Shown here: in pieces, positions 46,943-54,693 of the stretch
Layout: each line of letters starts with the position of its first letter
Position numbering within the stretch: position 1 is the stretch's first letter
Assembly (NCBI RefSeq): GCF_023921805.1
Contig: NZ_CP074197.1
Span: forward strand, 620,001-684,000
Direction of reading: 5' to 3'
Source of the DNA: Ruminococcus sp. FMBCY1
GTDB taxonomy: Bacteria > Bacillota > Clostridia > Oscillospirales > Acutalibacteraceae
DNA length: 64,000 bases
Made by a program: the position numbers and the translations under genes
Notes under the pieces: model-generated
The model's input: only the letters and a program-made list of their open reading frames with translations
Told to the model about the DNA's origin: nothing
The model's database searches: none

Positions 46943-49444
46943 TTATGAAATTGAAATTACATTGTATCCCTGGTCTTCGACAGTTTTCTTGAGTACATCG
47001 TTTGAAACTTCTGCGGTAAGTGTTACAACAGCTGTGCCTTTTTCGTGGCTTACTTCTGCCTGACTTACCTGTGTAAGTCCCTCAAGACTTTGTTTTACTC
47101 TGCCCTCGCAGTGTGAACACATCATACCGTCAATTTTCATTGTCTTTGTCATAGCATTATCATCCTTTTTTGATTTATATTTTATTTTTCTGTCTTTCTT
47201 TGGATTTGTAATGTCAAAGAAATTCAGCCTTAGAGCATTGGTTACAACGCAGAAACTCGACAGGCTCATTGCCGCTGCACCGAACATCGGATTAAGCTGC
47301 CAGCCGAGCAACGGAATCCAAACGCCTGCCGCAAGCGGAATACCGATAACATTATAGATAAATGCCCAGAAAAGATTTTCGTGGATATTTCTTAATGTTT
47401 TGCGGCTAAGTCTTACCGCTGCGGGAACATCCGTAAGTTTGCTCTTCATAAAAACAACATCGGCGGCATCAATTGCAATGTCCGTACCCGAACCGATTGC
47501 CATACCTATATCCGCTCTTGTAAGCGCAGGTGCGTCATTTATACCGTCGCCGACCATAAGAACCTTGCCCTGCTTTTTGAGTTCGGCAACAACTTTTTCT
47601 TTAACGTCAGGCATAACGCCTGCAATAACTTCGTCAACACCTGCAAGTTTTCCTACAGCCTTAGCTGTTCTCTCATTATCGCCCGTGAGCATTACAACCT
47701 TAATGCCCATATTTTGTAATTGTTTAATAGCCTTTGGACTTTCCTCTTTTATTACATCGGCAACGGCTATTATTCCTAAAAGCTTGTTATCGAGCATAAA
47801 GAACAGCGGTGTTTTGCCCTCTTCGGAAAGTTTGTCGGCTTTGCTTAATATATCGTTTGAAATACCGATAATTGAAGAAATATATTTCTTACTGCCGCCG
47901 ATAATCCTTTTACCGTTGTATTCGGCAGACAATCCGTTACCCGATTCAGCCTTAAAATCTGTAACTTCATACGGATTTAAAGAAAGTTCCACCGCTTTTA
48001 CGATTATCGCTTTTGCAAGCGGATGTTCACTTTTGGCTTCGATTGAATATGCATATTTTAAAAGTTCATTTTCTGTGATTTCAAACGGAATAATATCGGT
48101 AACCTTTGGTTCGCCCTTAGTGATAGTACCTGTCTTGTCAAGTACGGCAATTTGAGTTTTACCTGCCTCTTCAAGAGATGCTGCGGTTTTAAAGAGAATA
48201 CCTTTTCTTGCGCCCATTCCGTTGCCGACCATAATAGCAACAGGTGTGGCAAGTCCGAGTGCGCACGGGCAACTGATTACAAGAACCGATATACCTCTTG
48301 CAAGCGCATAACCTACAGTCTGACCGCACAAAAGCCAAACCGCAATGGTAATAAGGGCTATCACGATTACTGCAGGAACGAATACACCCGAAACCTTATC
48401 GGCAATTTTAGCTACGGGAGCTTTGGTTGCTGCAGCGTCGCTTACCATTTTAATAATTTGAGAAAGCGCAGTGTCTTCTCCTACAGCCGTTGCACTGCAT
48501 TTAATAAAGCCTGATTTATTGATAGTACCTGCCGAAACAGTGTCACCGACAACTTTATCGACAGGAATACTCTCTCCTGTAAGAGCCGACTCGTCAACAG
48601 CTGTACTGCCGTCTGTGATTTCAGCGTCAACAGGAATACTCTCACCCGGACGAACAACGAATACATCGCCTTTTTTCACCTTATCAACAGTTACTTCGGT
48701 TTCTTTGCCGTCAATCAACAAGGTTGCTTTTTTAGGTGCAAGGTTCAAAAGTGCCTTGAGCGCATTTGTCGTCTTACCTTTTGAGTGAGCCTCAAGCATT
48801 TTGCCCACCGTAATCAGCGTAAGAATCATTGCCGCCGACTCAAAATAGAACTCGTGCATATAACTCATAACAAGTTCAGCATTGCCTTTTACCTGTGCAT
48901 CGGTCATTGCAAAAAGTGCATATACACTGTACACAAACGATGCACCCGAGCCAAGCGCAACAAGCGTGTCCATATTCGGTGAACGGTGAATCAGGCCTTT
49001 AAATCCGTTTATAAAAAATTTCCGGTTTATAACCATTATTATAACGCAGAGCAAAAGCTGAGCAAGTCCCATTGCGATATGATTATCCGCAAAAAACGCA
49101 GGCAACGGCCAACCCCACATCATATGCCCCATTGAAATATACATCAATACGACAAGAAAGCCGACAGAGGCAATAAGTCTGTGCATAAGTACAGGAGTGT
49201 CTTTATCTTTCAATTGATCGGTTTCGGCAGACTGTTTTTTCTCTGCGCCTGCCACACTCGCACCGTAGCCTGCTTTTTCAACGGCTGCGATTATGCTCTC
49301 GTCACTTGCACTGCCCTCTACTCCCATAGAATTTGTAAGCAGGCTTACCGAGCAGGACTGTACGCCCTCAACCTTTGAAACCGCTTTTTCAACACGGGAA
49401 CTGCAAGCAGCACAACTCATTCCCGTAACATTAAATTTTTTCAT
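46943..49444 (-). CDS. copA: Copper-exporting P1B-type ATPase CopA with HMA domains at both ends
   Basis: 833 aa from ATG 49444 (AGGTGC upstream). N-terminal HMA with GMSCAACSSR, TGES actuator, CPC in the metal-transport helix (VISCPCALGLATP), DKTGT phosphorylation site, HP motif SEHPLAKA, and GDGINDAPAL. After the last helices a basic linker leads to a second HMA with GMMCSHCEGR in the final ~65 residues. It pumps Cu(I) out of the cell. The C-terminal HMA looks like a CopZ chaperone fused to the pump. It lies 9 nt after csoR. Confidence 0.95.
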   Translation of the reverse strand: MKKFNVTGMSCAACSSRVEKAVSKVEGVQSCSVSLLTNSMGVEGSASDESIIAAVEKAGYGASVAGAEKKQSAETDQLKDKDTPVLMHRLIASVGFLVVLMYISMGHMMWGWPLPAFFADNHIAMGLAQLLLCVIIMVINRKFFINGFKGLIHRSPNMDTLVALGSGASFVYSVYALFAMTDAQVKGNAELVMSYMHEFYFESAAMILTLITVGKMLEAHSKGKTTNALKALLNLAPKKATLLIDGKETEVTVDKVKKGDVFVVRPGESIPVDAEITDGSTAVDESALTGESIPVDKVVGDTVSAGTINKSGFIKCSATAVGEDTALSQIIKMVSDAAATKAPVAKIADKVSGVFVPAVIVIALITIAVWLLCGQTVGYALARGISVLVISCPCALGLATPVAIMVGNGMGARKGILFKTAASLEEAGKTQIAVLDKTGTITKGEPKVTDIIPFEITENELLKYAYSIEAKSEHPLAKAIIVKAVELSLNPYEVTDFKAESGNGLSAEYNGKRIIGGSKKYISSIIGISNDILSKADKLSEEGKTPLFFMLDNKLLGIIAVADVIKEESPKAIKQLQNMGIKVVMLTGDNERTAKAVGKLAGVDEVIAGVMPDVKEKVVAELKKQGKVLMVGDGINDAPALTRADIGMAIGSGTDIAIDAADVVFMKSKLTDVPAAVRLSRKTLRNIHENLFWAFIYNVIGIPLAAGVWIPLLGWQLNPMFGAAAMSLSSFCVVTNALRLNFFDITNPKKDRKIKYKSKKDDNAMTKTMKIDGMMCSHCEGRVKQSLEGLTQVSQAEVSHEKGTAVVTLTAEVSNDVLKKTVEDQGYNVISIS

Positions 49445-49453
49445 CAAAAGCAC

Positions 49454-49756
49454 CTACCTCATAAGCTTTTGCAAGGTTGCGACAAGGTCGTCAATTGTTT
49501 CGTCCTTACCGTTGCGAATATCCTCCGCCACACAGGTTTTGATATGATTTGCAAGCAGCTCTTTATTAAATGAATTGAGCGCCGCATTAACGGCAGAAAC
49601 CTGAACCAGAATATCGGTGCAATAGGCATTTTTCTCAAGCATACCTTTAATACCCCTTATCTGCCCCTCTATGCGGTTAAGACGATTGATGAGAGCCTTG
49701 TACTCTTTCTCGCTTCTTTGCTTTGTTTTATTACTGTGACAATTTTCACATGCCAT
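49454..49756 (-). CDS. csoR: Copper-sensing repressor CsoR
   Basis: 100 aa, all-helical DUF156 family. The Cu(I) ligands fit the Cys-His-Cys pattern: YCTDIL in helix 2 and NHIKTC in the next helix. RLNRIEGQIRGIKGML is the conserved N-terminal helix. Copper binding releases it from DNA. It heads the csoR-copA operon and its promoter is covered by two G/C-tract palindromes, consistent with autoregulation. Confidence 0.95.
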   Translation of the reverse strand: MACENCHSNKTKQRSEKEYKALINRLNRIEGQIRGIKGMLEKNAYCTDILVQVSAVNAALNSFNKELLANHIKTCVAEDIRNGKDETIDDLVATLQKLMR

Positions 49757-49778
49757 AAAATCAGTCCTTTATACTTTC

Positions 49779-49829
49779 ATACCCCATAAGGGTATATTTA
49801 TTATATACCCCCGTATGGTATATTGTCAA
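49779..49829 (-). promoter_or_regulatory. csoR-copA promoter with two CsoR-type operators
   Basis: Minus strand: TTGACA (49824-49829), 18-nt spacer, TATAAT (49800-49805). The pseudo-palindrome TATACCCCCGTATGGTATA (49804-49822) fills the spacer, and a second, ATACCCCATAAGGGTAT (49779-49795), covers the start of transcription. Both match the AT-flanked G/C-tract form of CsoR sites. Confidence 0.82.
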
Positions 49830-49952
49830 TACTAAGATATTGATTCCAAAAATTTTATAGATATACTTATAGCAAAAAGCATTATATTCACCTTAAAACC
49901 TGTCACATACTTTTTCGTACGAAATTCGTGCAAAATGAAATTTAAAATTCTC

Positions 49953-49981
49953 TTGATTTTTAAAAATAAATCTGTTATAAT
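49953..49981 (+). promoter_or_regulatory. Promoter of the tRNA-Leu region
   Basis: TTGATT (49953-49958), 17-nt spacer, perfect TATAAT (49976-49981), about 70 nt before a tRNA-Leu-like fragment and 180 nt before the intact tRNA-Leu. The rest of 49830-50052 shows nothing else. Confidence 0.7.
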
Positions 49982-50052
49982 AATCACATTGCGGATTAAG
50001 CGATTAGCTCCGCCTCGGTTTGCTATGCCGTGTAAAAATTAAGAGCACCTAT

Positions 50053-50110
50053 GCGGGTGTGGTGGAATTGGCAGACACGTAAGATTTTGGTCACACTACC
50101 TCGGTGAAAC
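50053..50110 (+). pseudogene. Degenerate tRNA-Leu fragment
   Basis: From 50053 the sequence reads as the 5' half of a leucine tRNA: acceptor strand GCGGGTG and a D-arm almost identical to the intact tRNA downstream. The anticodon stem then breaks down (no stem around 50080-50090) and no T-arm or 3' acceptor follows. It is a remnant, perhaps of an earlier insertion or deletion at this tRNA cluster. Confidence 0.6.
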
Positions 50111-50159
50111 AATTTAATATTTTGATTTTCGCAAGTTTATCTTGTTGAAATACACACGT

Positions 50160-50244
50160 GCGGGCGTGGCGGAATTGGCAGACGCGCTAGATTTAGGTTC
50201 TAGTGTCAACCGATGTGCAGGTTCAAGTCCTGTCGCCCGCACCA
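50160..50244 (+). tRNA. tRNA-Leu (anticodon UAG)
   Basis: 85 nt with encoded CCA. Acceptor GCGGGCG pairs with CGCCCGC (50234-50240). The anticodon stem CTAGA/TCTAG holds the loop TTTAGGT, anticodon TAG. A long variable arm and GTTCAAGTC T-loop are present, as expected for a class II tRNA. Its 3' end is the left attachment site of the integrative element. Confidence 0.95.
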
Positions 50245-50247
50245 GTA
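50232..50247 (+). repeat. attL of the integrative element
   Basis: 16-bp direct repeat GTCGCCCGCACCAGTA, made of the tRNA 3' end, CCA and three bases beyond. The same 16 bases recur at 61023-61038, just past the integrase gene. Confidence 0.88.
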
Positions 50248-50278
50248 AAGGTGGTTTTTTAACCACCTTTTTCTTTTT
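50247..50278 (+). terminator. Terminator after tRNA-Leu
   Basis: AAAGGTGGTT and AACCACCTTT followed by a T-rich run. It lies just inside the element, so the element supplies a new terminator to the tRNA gene. Confidence 0.88.
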
Positions 50279-50385
50279 GCCAAAATTACTTAAAATGCCT
50301 TAAAAGTGGCTTAAACACTGGGTTTTTGAGATTTTAAAAATTCAGTTGAGTAATTTTGAATTAAGTTAAAACAAGATAAAATGCA

Positions 50386-50414
50386 GTCAAACTTACTGTC
50401 AAACTTACTGTCAT
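50386..50414 (+). repeat. Left arm-type repeats
   Basis: Two tandem copies of the 12-mer GTCAAACTTACT (50386-50409) plus a partial third. A 24-bp stretch (50391-50414) recurs near attR at 60964-60987 with one mismatch. They are probable arm-binding sites of the integrase. Confidence 0.7.
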
Positions 50415-50510
50415 TTTAGTTTGCCTGCCGATTTTGAGAAACAAGATAATATATTTTTAAATTTTATTACACCGTAACACAAAAGATTTTTCTATTATTA
50501 AAACAACAAA

Positions 50511-50555
50511 GAGGTTAAGCAATTTTTTCTAATGCTTAACCTCTTTTTTTATTTT
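50511..50555. terminator. Strong hairpin beside the 25-codon ORF
   Basis: GAGGTTAAGCA and TGCTTAACCTC form an 11-bp perfect stem, with seven T on the plus side and a weaker T-rich stretch on the minus side. It overlaps the stop codon of the minus-strand small ORF. Confidence 0.75.
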
Positions 50556-50613
50556 GTTGATTACAGAGCATTCCCATACCATAACTACCCTCTTCAGGGT
50601 TATAACTACTCAT
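50536..50613 (-). CDS. Candidate 25-residue peptide
   Basis: The ORF encodes 25 residues (starts MSSYNPEEGSYG, has one Cys at residue 17, and ends KKRG). Support for real translation is the strong AAAGGAGA ribosome site 7 nt before the ATG, AT-rich promoter-like DNA with several TATAAT-like boxes upstream (50640-50690), and a terminator at its end. It does not match a peptide family I know. Region 50279-50535 holds only the arm repeats and AT-rich DNA. Confidence 0.4.
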   Translation of the reverse strand: MSSYNPEEGSYGMGMLCNQQNKKRG

Positions 50614-50787
50614 ATAAATATCTCCTTTAATATGTTTATATTATAACATATATTATAACTAAGTTAAATACTTTCTTTAGTATAATATTTATTTTTAACA
50701 TAGAAAAAGAGGGTTCATAAAGAACCCTCTCTTCCCAATAATTTTCTTTAAGGATTTATACTTACTGTCGAATTAATACCAACACAC

Positions 50788-52470
50788 TTAGTTGATAGGA
50801 ACTTTTTTATCCCAGTGATCATTTTCAGATACTTCCTCGTCATAAGCTGGGGTGATTGTTTCGGTCCAAGCCTTAGAAACAACCTCTGTGTATGCTTCTT
50901 TCCAATAACCATCTTCTACTGTTTTTGTGCCTACCTGAATCTGTCGCTTTTCAGCATGATATGCACCTGCACCGTTTGTTTCCAATTCCCAAGTAAGATG
51001 CTGTTTTTCTTCATTAGCATCTTTCATTACCATACCGCAATTATTACAAACATTTACCCAGTCGTAATCATATACTGGTTCCTCGTGAGTACCAGTTACA
51101 ATCCACTCTCTGTCATGCTTTTTTGTCACTGCAGGGTGATATTTTGTCACAGCATCGTGATGCTTGTAGTACTTATATTTCTTAGATGTCGTTTCAGCCT
51201 TTGATGACTCACTTGGCTTCGCTGGCTTCTGATTATTACTTGAAGAGTTGCTCGGCTTAGACGCTGGCTTCTTGTTGTTATCAGATGTATTTGTCTTTGA
51301 AGTATTGTCTTTCTTTGAAGATGTATCTTCTTTCTTTTCGGTGTTACCCTTGTTGCTGTTATTGTTGTTAGATACTGTAGTTTTTACATCGTCAACCTTA
51401 ACTGTAACTGTCTTACCGTCATCGGTTTTTACTTCTACTTTGCCGTCTTTTACTTCGACTTTCTTACCATTCTTATCAGTGATGTTGCCGTCTTTGTCGA
51501 CCTTGATTTCACCCTTGTCTACCAAATCTTTAACTGCCTTTGGTACTGTAGTTTTCGGTACAGTTGTTGGAACAGTTGATGTCTGTACGGTTGAAGATAT
51601 TACTGACGGTTCTGTCGGTTCTTTCTCAGCGTTACAGCCTGCAAGAATGCTTATGCCGACTGCTGATATGCCTGCAAGTATTGTAGCACCGCAGACAACG
51701 GCAATTACCTTGGTTTTTACTGTCGCAGTTGCTGTTGCCTTTACGATAGATGAAACTGTTGACTTTGCACCTGTTGCAATGCCTTTTGTTGCAGAGGTTG
51801 CAAGTGTCTGTCCGTTCGGGAGCTTGATTGTAATGTTCGGTACTGCAAGGCTCTTTGCTTCTTCCTTGAAAATAGTTGTAAAGAAAGGTACAACAACAAC
51901 GCCGTGAAGCTTGTCACCGCTCTTTTTTTCGTAATCTTCAATTGCAGTTTTCATCTTTGCTCTTGAAGAGTTAAGGCGAGATTTTACCGTTCCCTCTGAA
52001 ATTTCAAGTCCCTGTGCAATTTCAGAAATTGACATTTCATCAAAATAAAACATTAAAACAGTCTGATACTGATTGAATGAAAGTGTGTCTTCCATAATCT
52101 GTAACAGCACTTTTCTTTTTTCGGCTTTGGTTATGTACTCCTCGGGGAGCATTAACTCATCTGTTTCAGTTTCCACAATCAGAACTTCATCGTCAATCTG
52201 ATATTCCACCTTTCCTTTCAATTTGTTTTTGCATTTGTTTACGGCTATTGATGTAATCCAACCGCAAAACTTTTGTTCATCATTGAGGGTGTCGAGCTTC
52301 AAAAAAGCTGTAATGTAGGTTTCCTGCATTATGTCTTTTGCGTTTTCTTCATCTTTGAGCAAAGAAAGGCAGTTGTACCACACATCATTATGTGTAAGCT
52401 CATACAGCTTATCAAATGCTTTTTTATTGCCGTTTTTAGCACTCAATACAAGCTCTTTGATTGTTTTCAT
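50788..52470 (-). CDS. ECF sigma factor fused to a membrane/lipoprotein segment and extracellular domain
   Basis: 560 aa. Region 2 of an ECF sigma factor spans ~10-80 (DIMQETYITAFLKLD) and region 4 ~125-178 (SISEIAQGLEISEGTVKSRL). A linker leads to K252/K254, a hydrophobic stretch 255-278 and Cys279, forming a perfect LAGC lipobox. Then come a Thr/Pro- and Ser/Asn/Lys-rich stalk (~285-430) with a short KDGKVEV/DDGKTVTVKV beta part, and a C-terminal domain with C475-x2-C478-x12-H491-x13-H505. The sigma part should be cytoplasmic and the rest outside. Ribosome site AAAGGAGG. Target genes unknown. Confidence 0.85.
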   Translation of the reverse strand: MKTIKELVLSAKNGNKKAFDKLYELTHNDVWYNCLSLLKDEENAKDIMQETYITAFLKLDTLNDEQKFCGWITSIAVNKCKNKLKGKVEYQIDDEVLIVETETDELMLPEEYITKAEKRKVLLQIMEDTLSFNQYQTVLMFYFDEMSISEIAQGLEISEGTVKSRLNSSRAKMKTAIEDYEKKSGDKLHGVVVVPFFTTIFKEEAKSLAVPNITIKLPNGQTLATSATKGIATGAKSTVSSIVKATATATVKTKVIAVVCGATILAGISAVGISILAGCNAEKEPTEPSVISSTVQTSTVPTTVPKTTVPKAVKDLVDKGEIKVDKDGNITDKNGKKVEVKDGKVEVKTDDGKTVTVKVDDVKTTVSNNNNSNKGNTEKKEDTSSKKDNTSKTNTSDNNKKPASKPSNSSSNNQKPAKPSESSKAETTSKKYKYYKHHDAVTKYHPAVTKKHDREWIVTGTHEEPVYDYDWVNVCNNCGMVMKDANEEKQHLTWELETNGAGAYHAEKRQIQVGTKTVEDGYWKEAYTEVVSKAWTETITPAYDEEVSENDHWDKKVPIN

Positions 52471-52672
52471 AATATTTCCTCCTTTATAATTTTTTTGCGT
52501 TTCTATATATTAGACAACCCAGAACGCTAAAAGGTTCATTTTTTTAAAAAAATTTTTGAAAATTTTTAAAAAAAGTTTAAAAACTTTAAAAAAATTTTAA
52601 AATTCACCGTTTTTCTAATAAAAAAGGTGCATAGACAAGCTACGCACCCGAAAAACACATAGCCCTTTTGTC

Positions 52673-52780
52673 GCCAAACAAATTCAACGCTTACTACAAG
52701 TATGCTGAAATAGAGCCTGCATTTTTTACCGAAATAAAAAATACACACTTGTGTAAGCATTATAATTAAATTTGTTTGGC
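52673..52780. repeat. Nested inverted-repeat structure
   Basis: GCCAAACAAATT (52673-52684) and its exact inverse (52769-52780) enclose a second pair, GCTTAC/GTAAGC, and a third, CAAGT/ACTTG. The ~108-bp unit could be a MITE remnant or a structured RNA. The surrounding gap 52471-52919 is otherwise very AT-rich and presumably holds the sigma gene's promoter; the 64-codon minus frame across it is not convincing. Confidence 0.5.
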
Positions 52781-52884
52781 ATTTTTATTTTAGCATACAA
52801 TATGTGAAAATTCAATATTTTTGTAAAATAACCTTCAAAAATTATATGAATGAAACTGTAAAATTTGAAGTAATTTCAATTTTA

Positions 52885-52918
52885 GGGGGGAACAACTTTT
52901 CAGCTGTTCCCCTTTTTT
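52885..52918. terminator. Hairpin terminator beyond the J-domain gene
   Basis: GGGGAACA-N10-TGTTCCCC followed by six T on the plus strand. It lies directly after the stop of the minus-strand J-domain gene, where it gives a stem but little T run. Confidence 0.65.
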
Positions 52919-52919
52919 G

Positions 52920-53408
52920 TCAACTGTGTAATGTTGGAGTTTTGTTTTCGCTTTGATTATACTTTTCAGAACCGAACATATCACGGATTTCATCAAGCGT
53001 TAATTCTCGTTTGCTTTTCTTGCGGTATGGCTCTGTGTGGTAATACCAAGCCTGTTTTTTGTGAGCGTATCGGAATTTTAATTCTTTCAACACTTCTTTG
53101 TGTGCTTTGGTGTTTCCCGATACCCACAACCAAGTACCGCAAATTTCAACCTCAATGTCCGAAAGGCTTGTAAGCACATTGATTATATTTATAAATTCCT
53201 GCGGTGTTTCCGTTGTTTCTTTGGTGTAGGTTTCGCCCTCTGAATTTGTATGTATATTTTTCAGGCGTTCCCACAAAATCTCATATTCGTTTTGCATTAC
53301 CTTAAATTCTTCTGTATCACCGCCTAAATCGGGGTGAAGCTGTTTAGCTAATCTTCTGTATTCCTTTTTGAGGTCTTCTGCTGTGTTACAGTTTGTAAAG
53401 TATTTCAT
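52920..53408 (-). CDS. J-domain (DnaJ-like) protein of the element
   Basis: 162 aa from ATG 53408, with GGAGAAACC upstream. The N-terminal J domain is complete: DLKKEYRRLAKQLHPDLGGD with the HPD motif. No Gly/Phe or zinc-finger region follows. The C-terminal ~90 residues carry TWLWVSGNTKAHKEVLK and a basic tail, a layout common in J proteins of phages and integrative elements. It probably recruits the host DnaK for an element process. Confidence 0.85.
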   Translation of the reverse strand: MKYFTNCNTAEDLKKEYRRLAKQLHPDLGGDTEEFKVMQNEYEILWERLKNIHTNSEGETYTKETTETPQEFINIINVLTSLSDIEVEICGTWLWVSGNTKAHKEVLKELKFRYAHKKQAWYYHTEPYRKKSKRELTLDEIRDMFGSEKYNQSENKTPTLHS

Positions 53409-53543
53409 AATGGTTTCTCCTTTGAAAGTTAATTTCAATTAAAATTTATATTCGGTAATTCTGAATTGGTGGGCTTTTAATAAGTCCGATTTAGATATTC
53501 ACGCTGTATTTTTCACTCCTTTCTGATTTTTTTATATTCGTTT

Positions 53544-53691
53544 AAATCGTCATCGTCTGGGCTTTTTGAGCATTAAAAGCGTAGTGAAATTTCATAAGTC
53601 AAGAAGCAAGTTTACGATACGCCGTAGGGCAATTCTTTACTTATAAAATAAGCGGAGCAAAATGTGAAATTAAAGCCTACGGTGACGATTT
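53544..53691. other. Inverted-repeat-rich non-coding region, candidate origin
   Basis: The divergent gap 53409-53937 contains an interrupted 16-bp inverted repeat (TATATTC-gttt-AAATCGTCA at 53534-53552 against TGACGATTTGAATATA at 53683-53698) and, inside it, CCGTAGG/CCTACGG. No ORF crosses it. Such structure between divergent element genes suits an origin of transfer or replication, but nothing here proves it. Confidence 0.4.
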
Positions 53692-53793
53692 GAATATAGA
53701 AAACAGTTAAGGCTTATGAGCGTGAATATCGGCAAAAATCGGACAAAAAAATAACGCTATGGCTTTAACCATTGCGAACCTTATAAAATAAAC

Positions 53794-53830
53794 AAACCGC
53801 AGAAAATATAAAATTTCCTGCGGTTTCGTT
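53794..53830. terminator. Hairpin upstream of the first plus-strand element operon
   Basis: AAACCGCAG and CTGCGGTTT, a 9-bp perfect stem with a weak T run. It would insulate the operon that begins at 53938. Confidence 0.6.
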
Positions 53831-53845
53831 ATGATTAGTTACAAA

Positions 53846-53896
53846 TATCCCAAAATTCGCAACTCCATGTGTTTTTATATAATCAAGAACTTCAAA
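53846..53896 (+). promoter_or_regulatory. 51-bp repeated promoter module, copy 1
   Basis: Identical over 51 bp to 56598-56648. It contains TATAAT and is followed by GAACTTC...GAGGTTC, an imperfect inverted repeat. It lies 42 nt before the membrane protein gene at 53938. Confidence 0.75.
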
Positions 53897-53937
53897 GATT
53901 GCTTTAGAGGTTCAAAAAATATGAAGGAGGATTTTTT

Positions 53938-54693
53938 ATGAATAAAAAATCTTTTAGGGTGGTACTGCTCACCTATTTTGCAGTAGCTTTTTTCGTAATT
54001 ATGGCTTTCGGCTCTGAATATCTTTCAGAGTGCAACAAACTCGGAATACCGTTTTCTTTGTCAGGAGCAGTAAGTTATTTGCTGACAGGGTTTATCTGCC
54101 TAATTGCAATGACTGTTTTGGTTGTGGTTTTCTTGTTGGTATTGGAATTGAGCGACAGAAAATCTATCAAATCTGCTCTTCGCTTAACAGCTAATTTTGC
54201 TTCAAACAAAGCAAGAATGAAAGTTGTAAATAGCGTTTATCCGAACTTACTTTACTTTTTGTATGATGTATTACAGAGCAACAACGAGTTTTTAAAACTT
54301 CCGCTTGGTAAAGATTGCAGTTCTCTCTTAAAAGAGGGGTACAATCCACTATGTGTTGACAACTGTATTTTTTACACCTTTCAGATTATTATGCCAAAAA
54401 AATCATATGACTTTGATGAAGATACATTAAAGCAAATTATCCAATCGTATATTGAAGCTCAATTGCTTAATTACGGCATGGTTAATTTACCCTCATACTA
54501 CAACAGCAAATCCTACGGTATGATACCGAGCGTATATATTGAAAAGGTTGTATATAACGAGGAACAGCATTTACTAAAATTTGCCGTGATGTATATTAGC
54601 TGTGAAGATGATGTAAGGCATTATATTAAGTCCAAAAAGAGAGATGAACAGCTGAATATAACAACAGATAAGGTGTATGACGATGAGGTTTGA
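53938..54693 (+). CDS. Two-helix membrane protein paired with the FtsK-like ATPase
   Basis: 251 aa. Hydrophobic helices at ~8-26 and ~46-72, then a soluble domain of ~180 residues. No motif I know. A GGAGG ribosome site precedes the ATG. It overlaps the following ATPase gene by 11 nt, so the two are translated together. TcpA/YdcQ-type coupling proteins have two N-terminal helices followed by an ATPase, and this gene pair could be a split version of that; this is inference. Confidence 0.75.
   Translation: MNKKSFRVVLLTYFAVAFFVIMAFGSEYLSECNKLGIPFSLSGAVSYLLTGFICLIAMTVLVVVFLLVLELSDRKSIKSALRLTANFASNKARMKVVNSVYPNLLYFLYDVLQSNNEFLKLPLGKDCSSLLKEGYNPLCVDNCIFYTFQIIMPKKSYDFDEDTLKQIIQSYIEAQLLNYGMVNLPSYYNSKSYGMIPSVYIEKVVYNEEQHLLKFAVMYISCEDDVRHYIKSKKRDEQLNITTDKVYDDEV

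Noticed and set aside
52566..52760. A 64-codon minus-strand frame in the gap upstream of the sigma gene
   Set aside because: No ribosome site, extreme AT-derived composition (Phe, Leu, Lys), and it runs across the nested inverted repeat.
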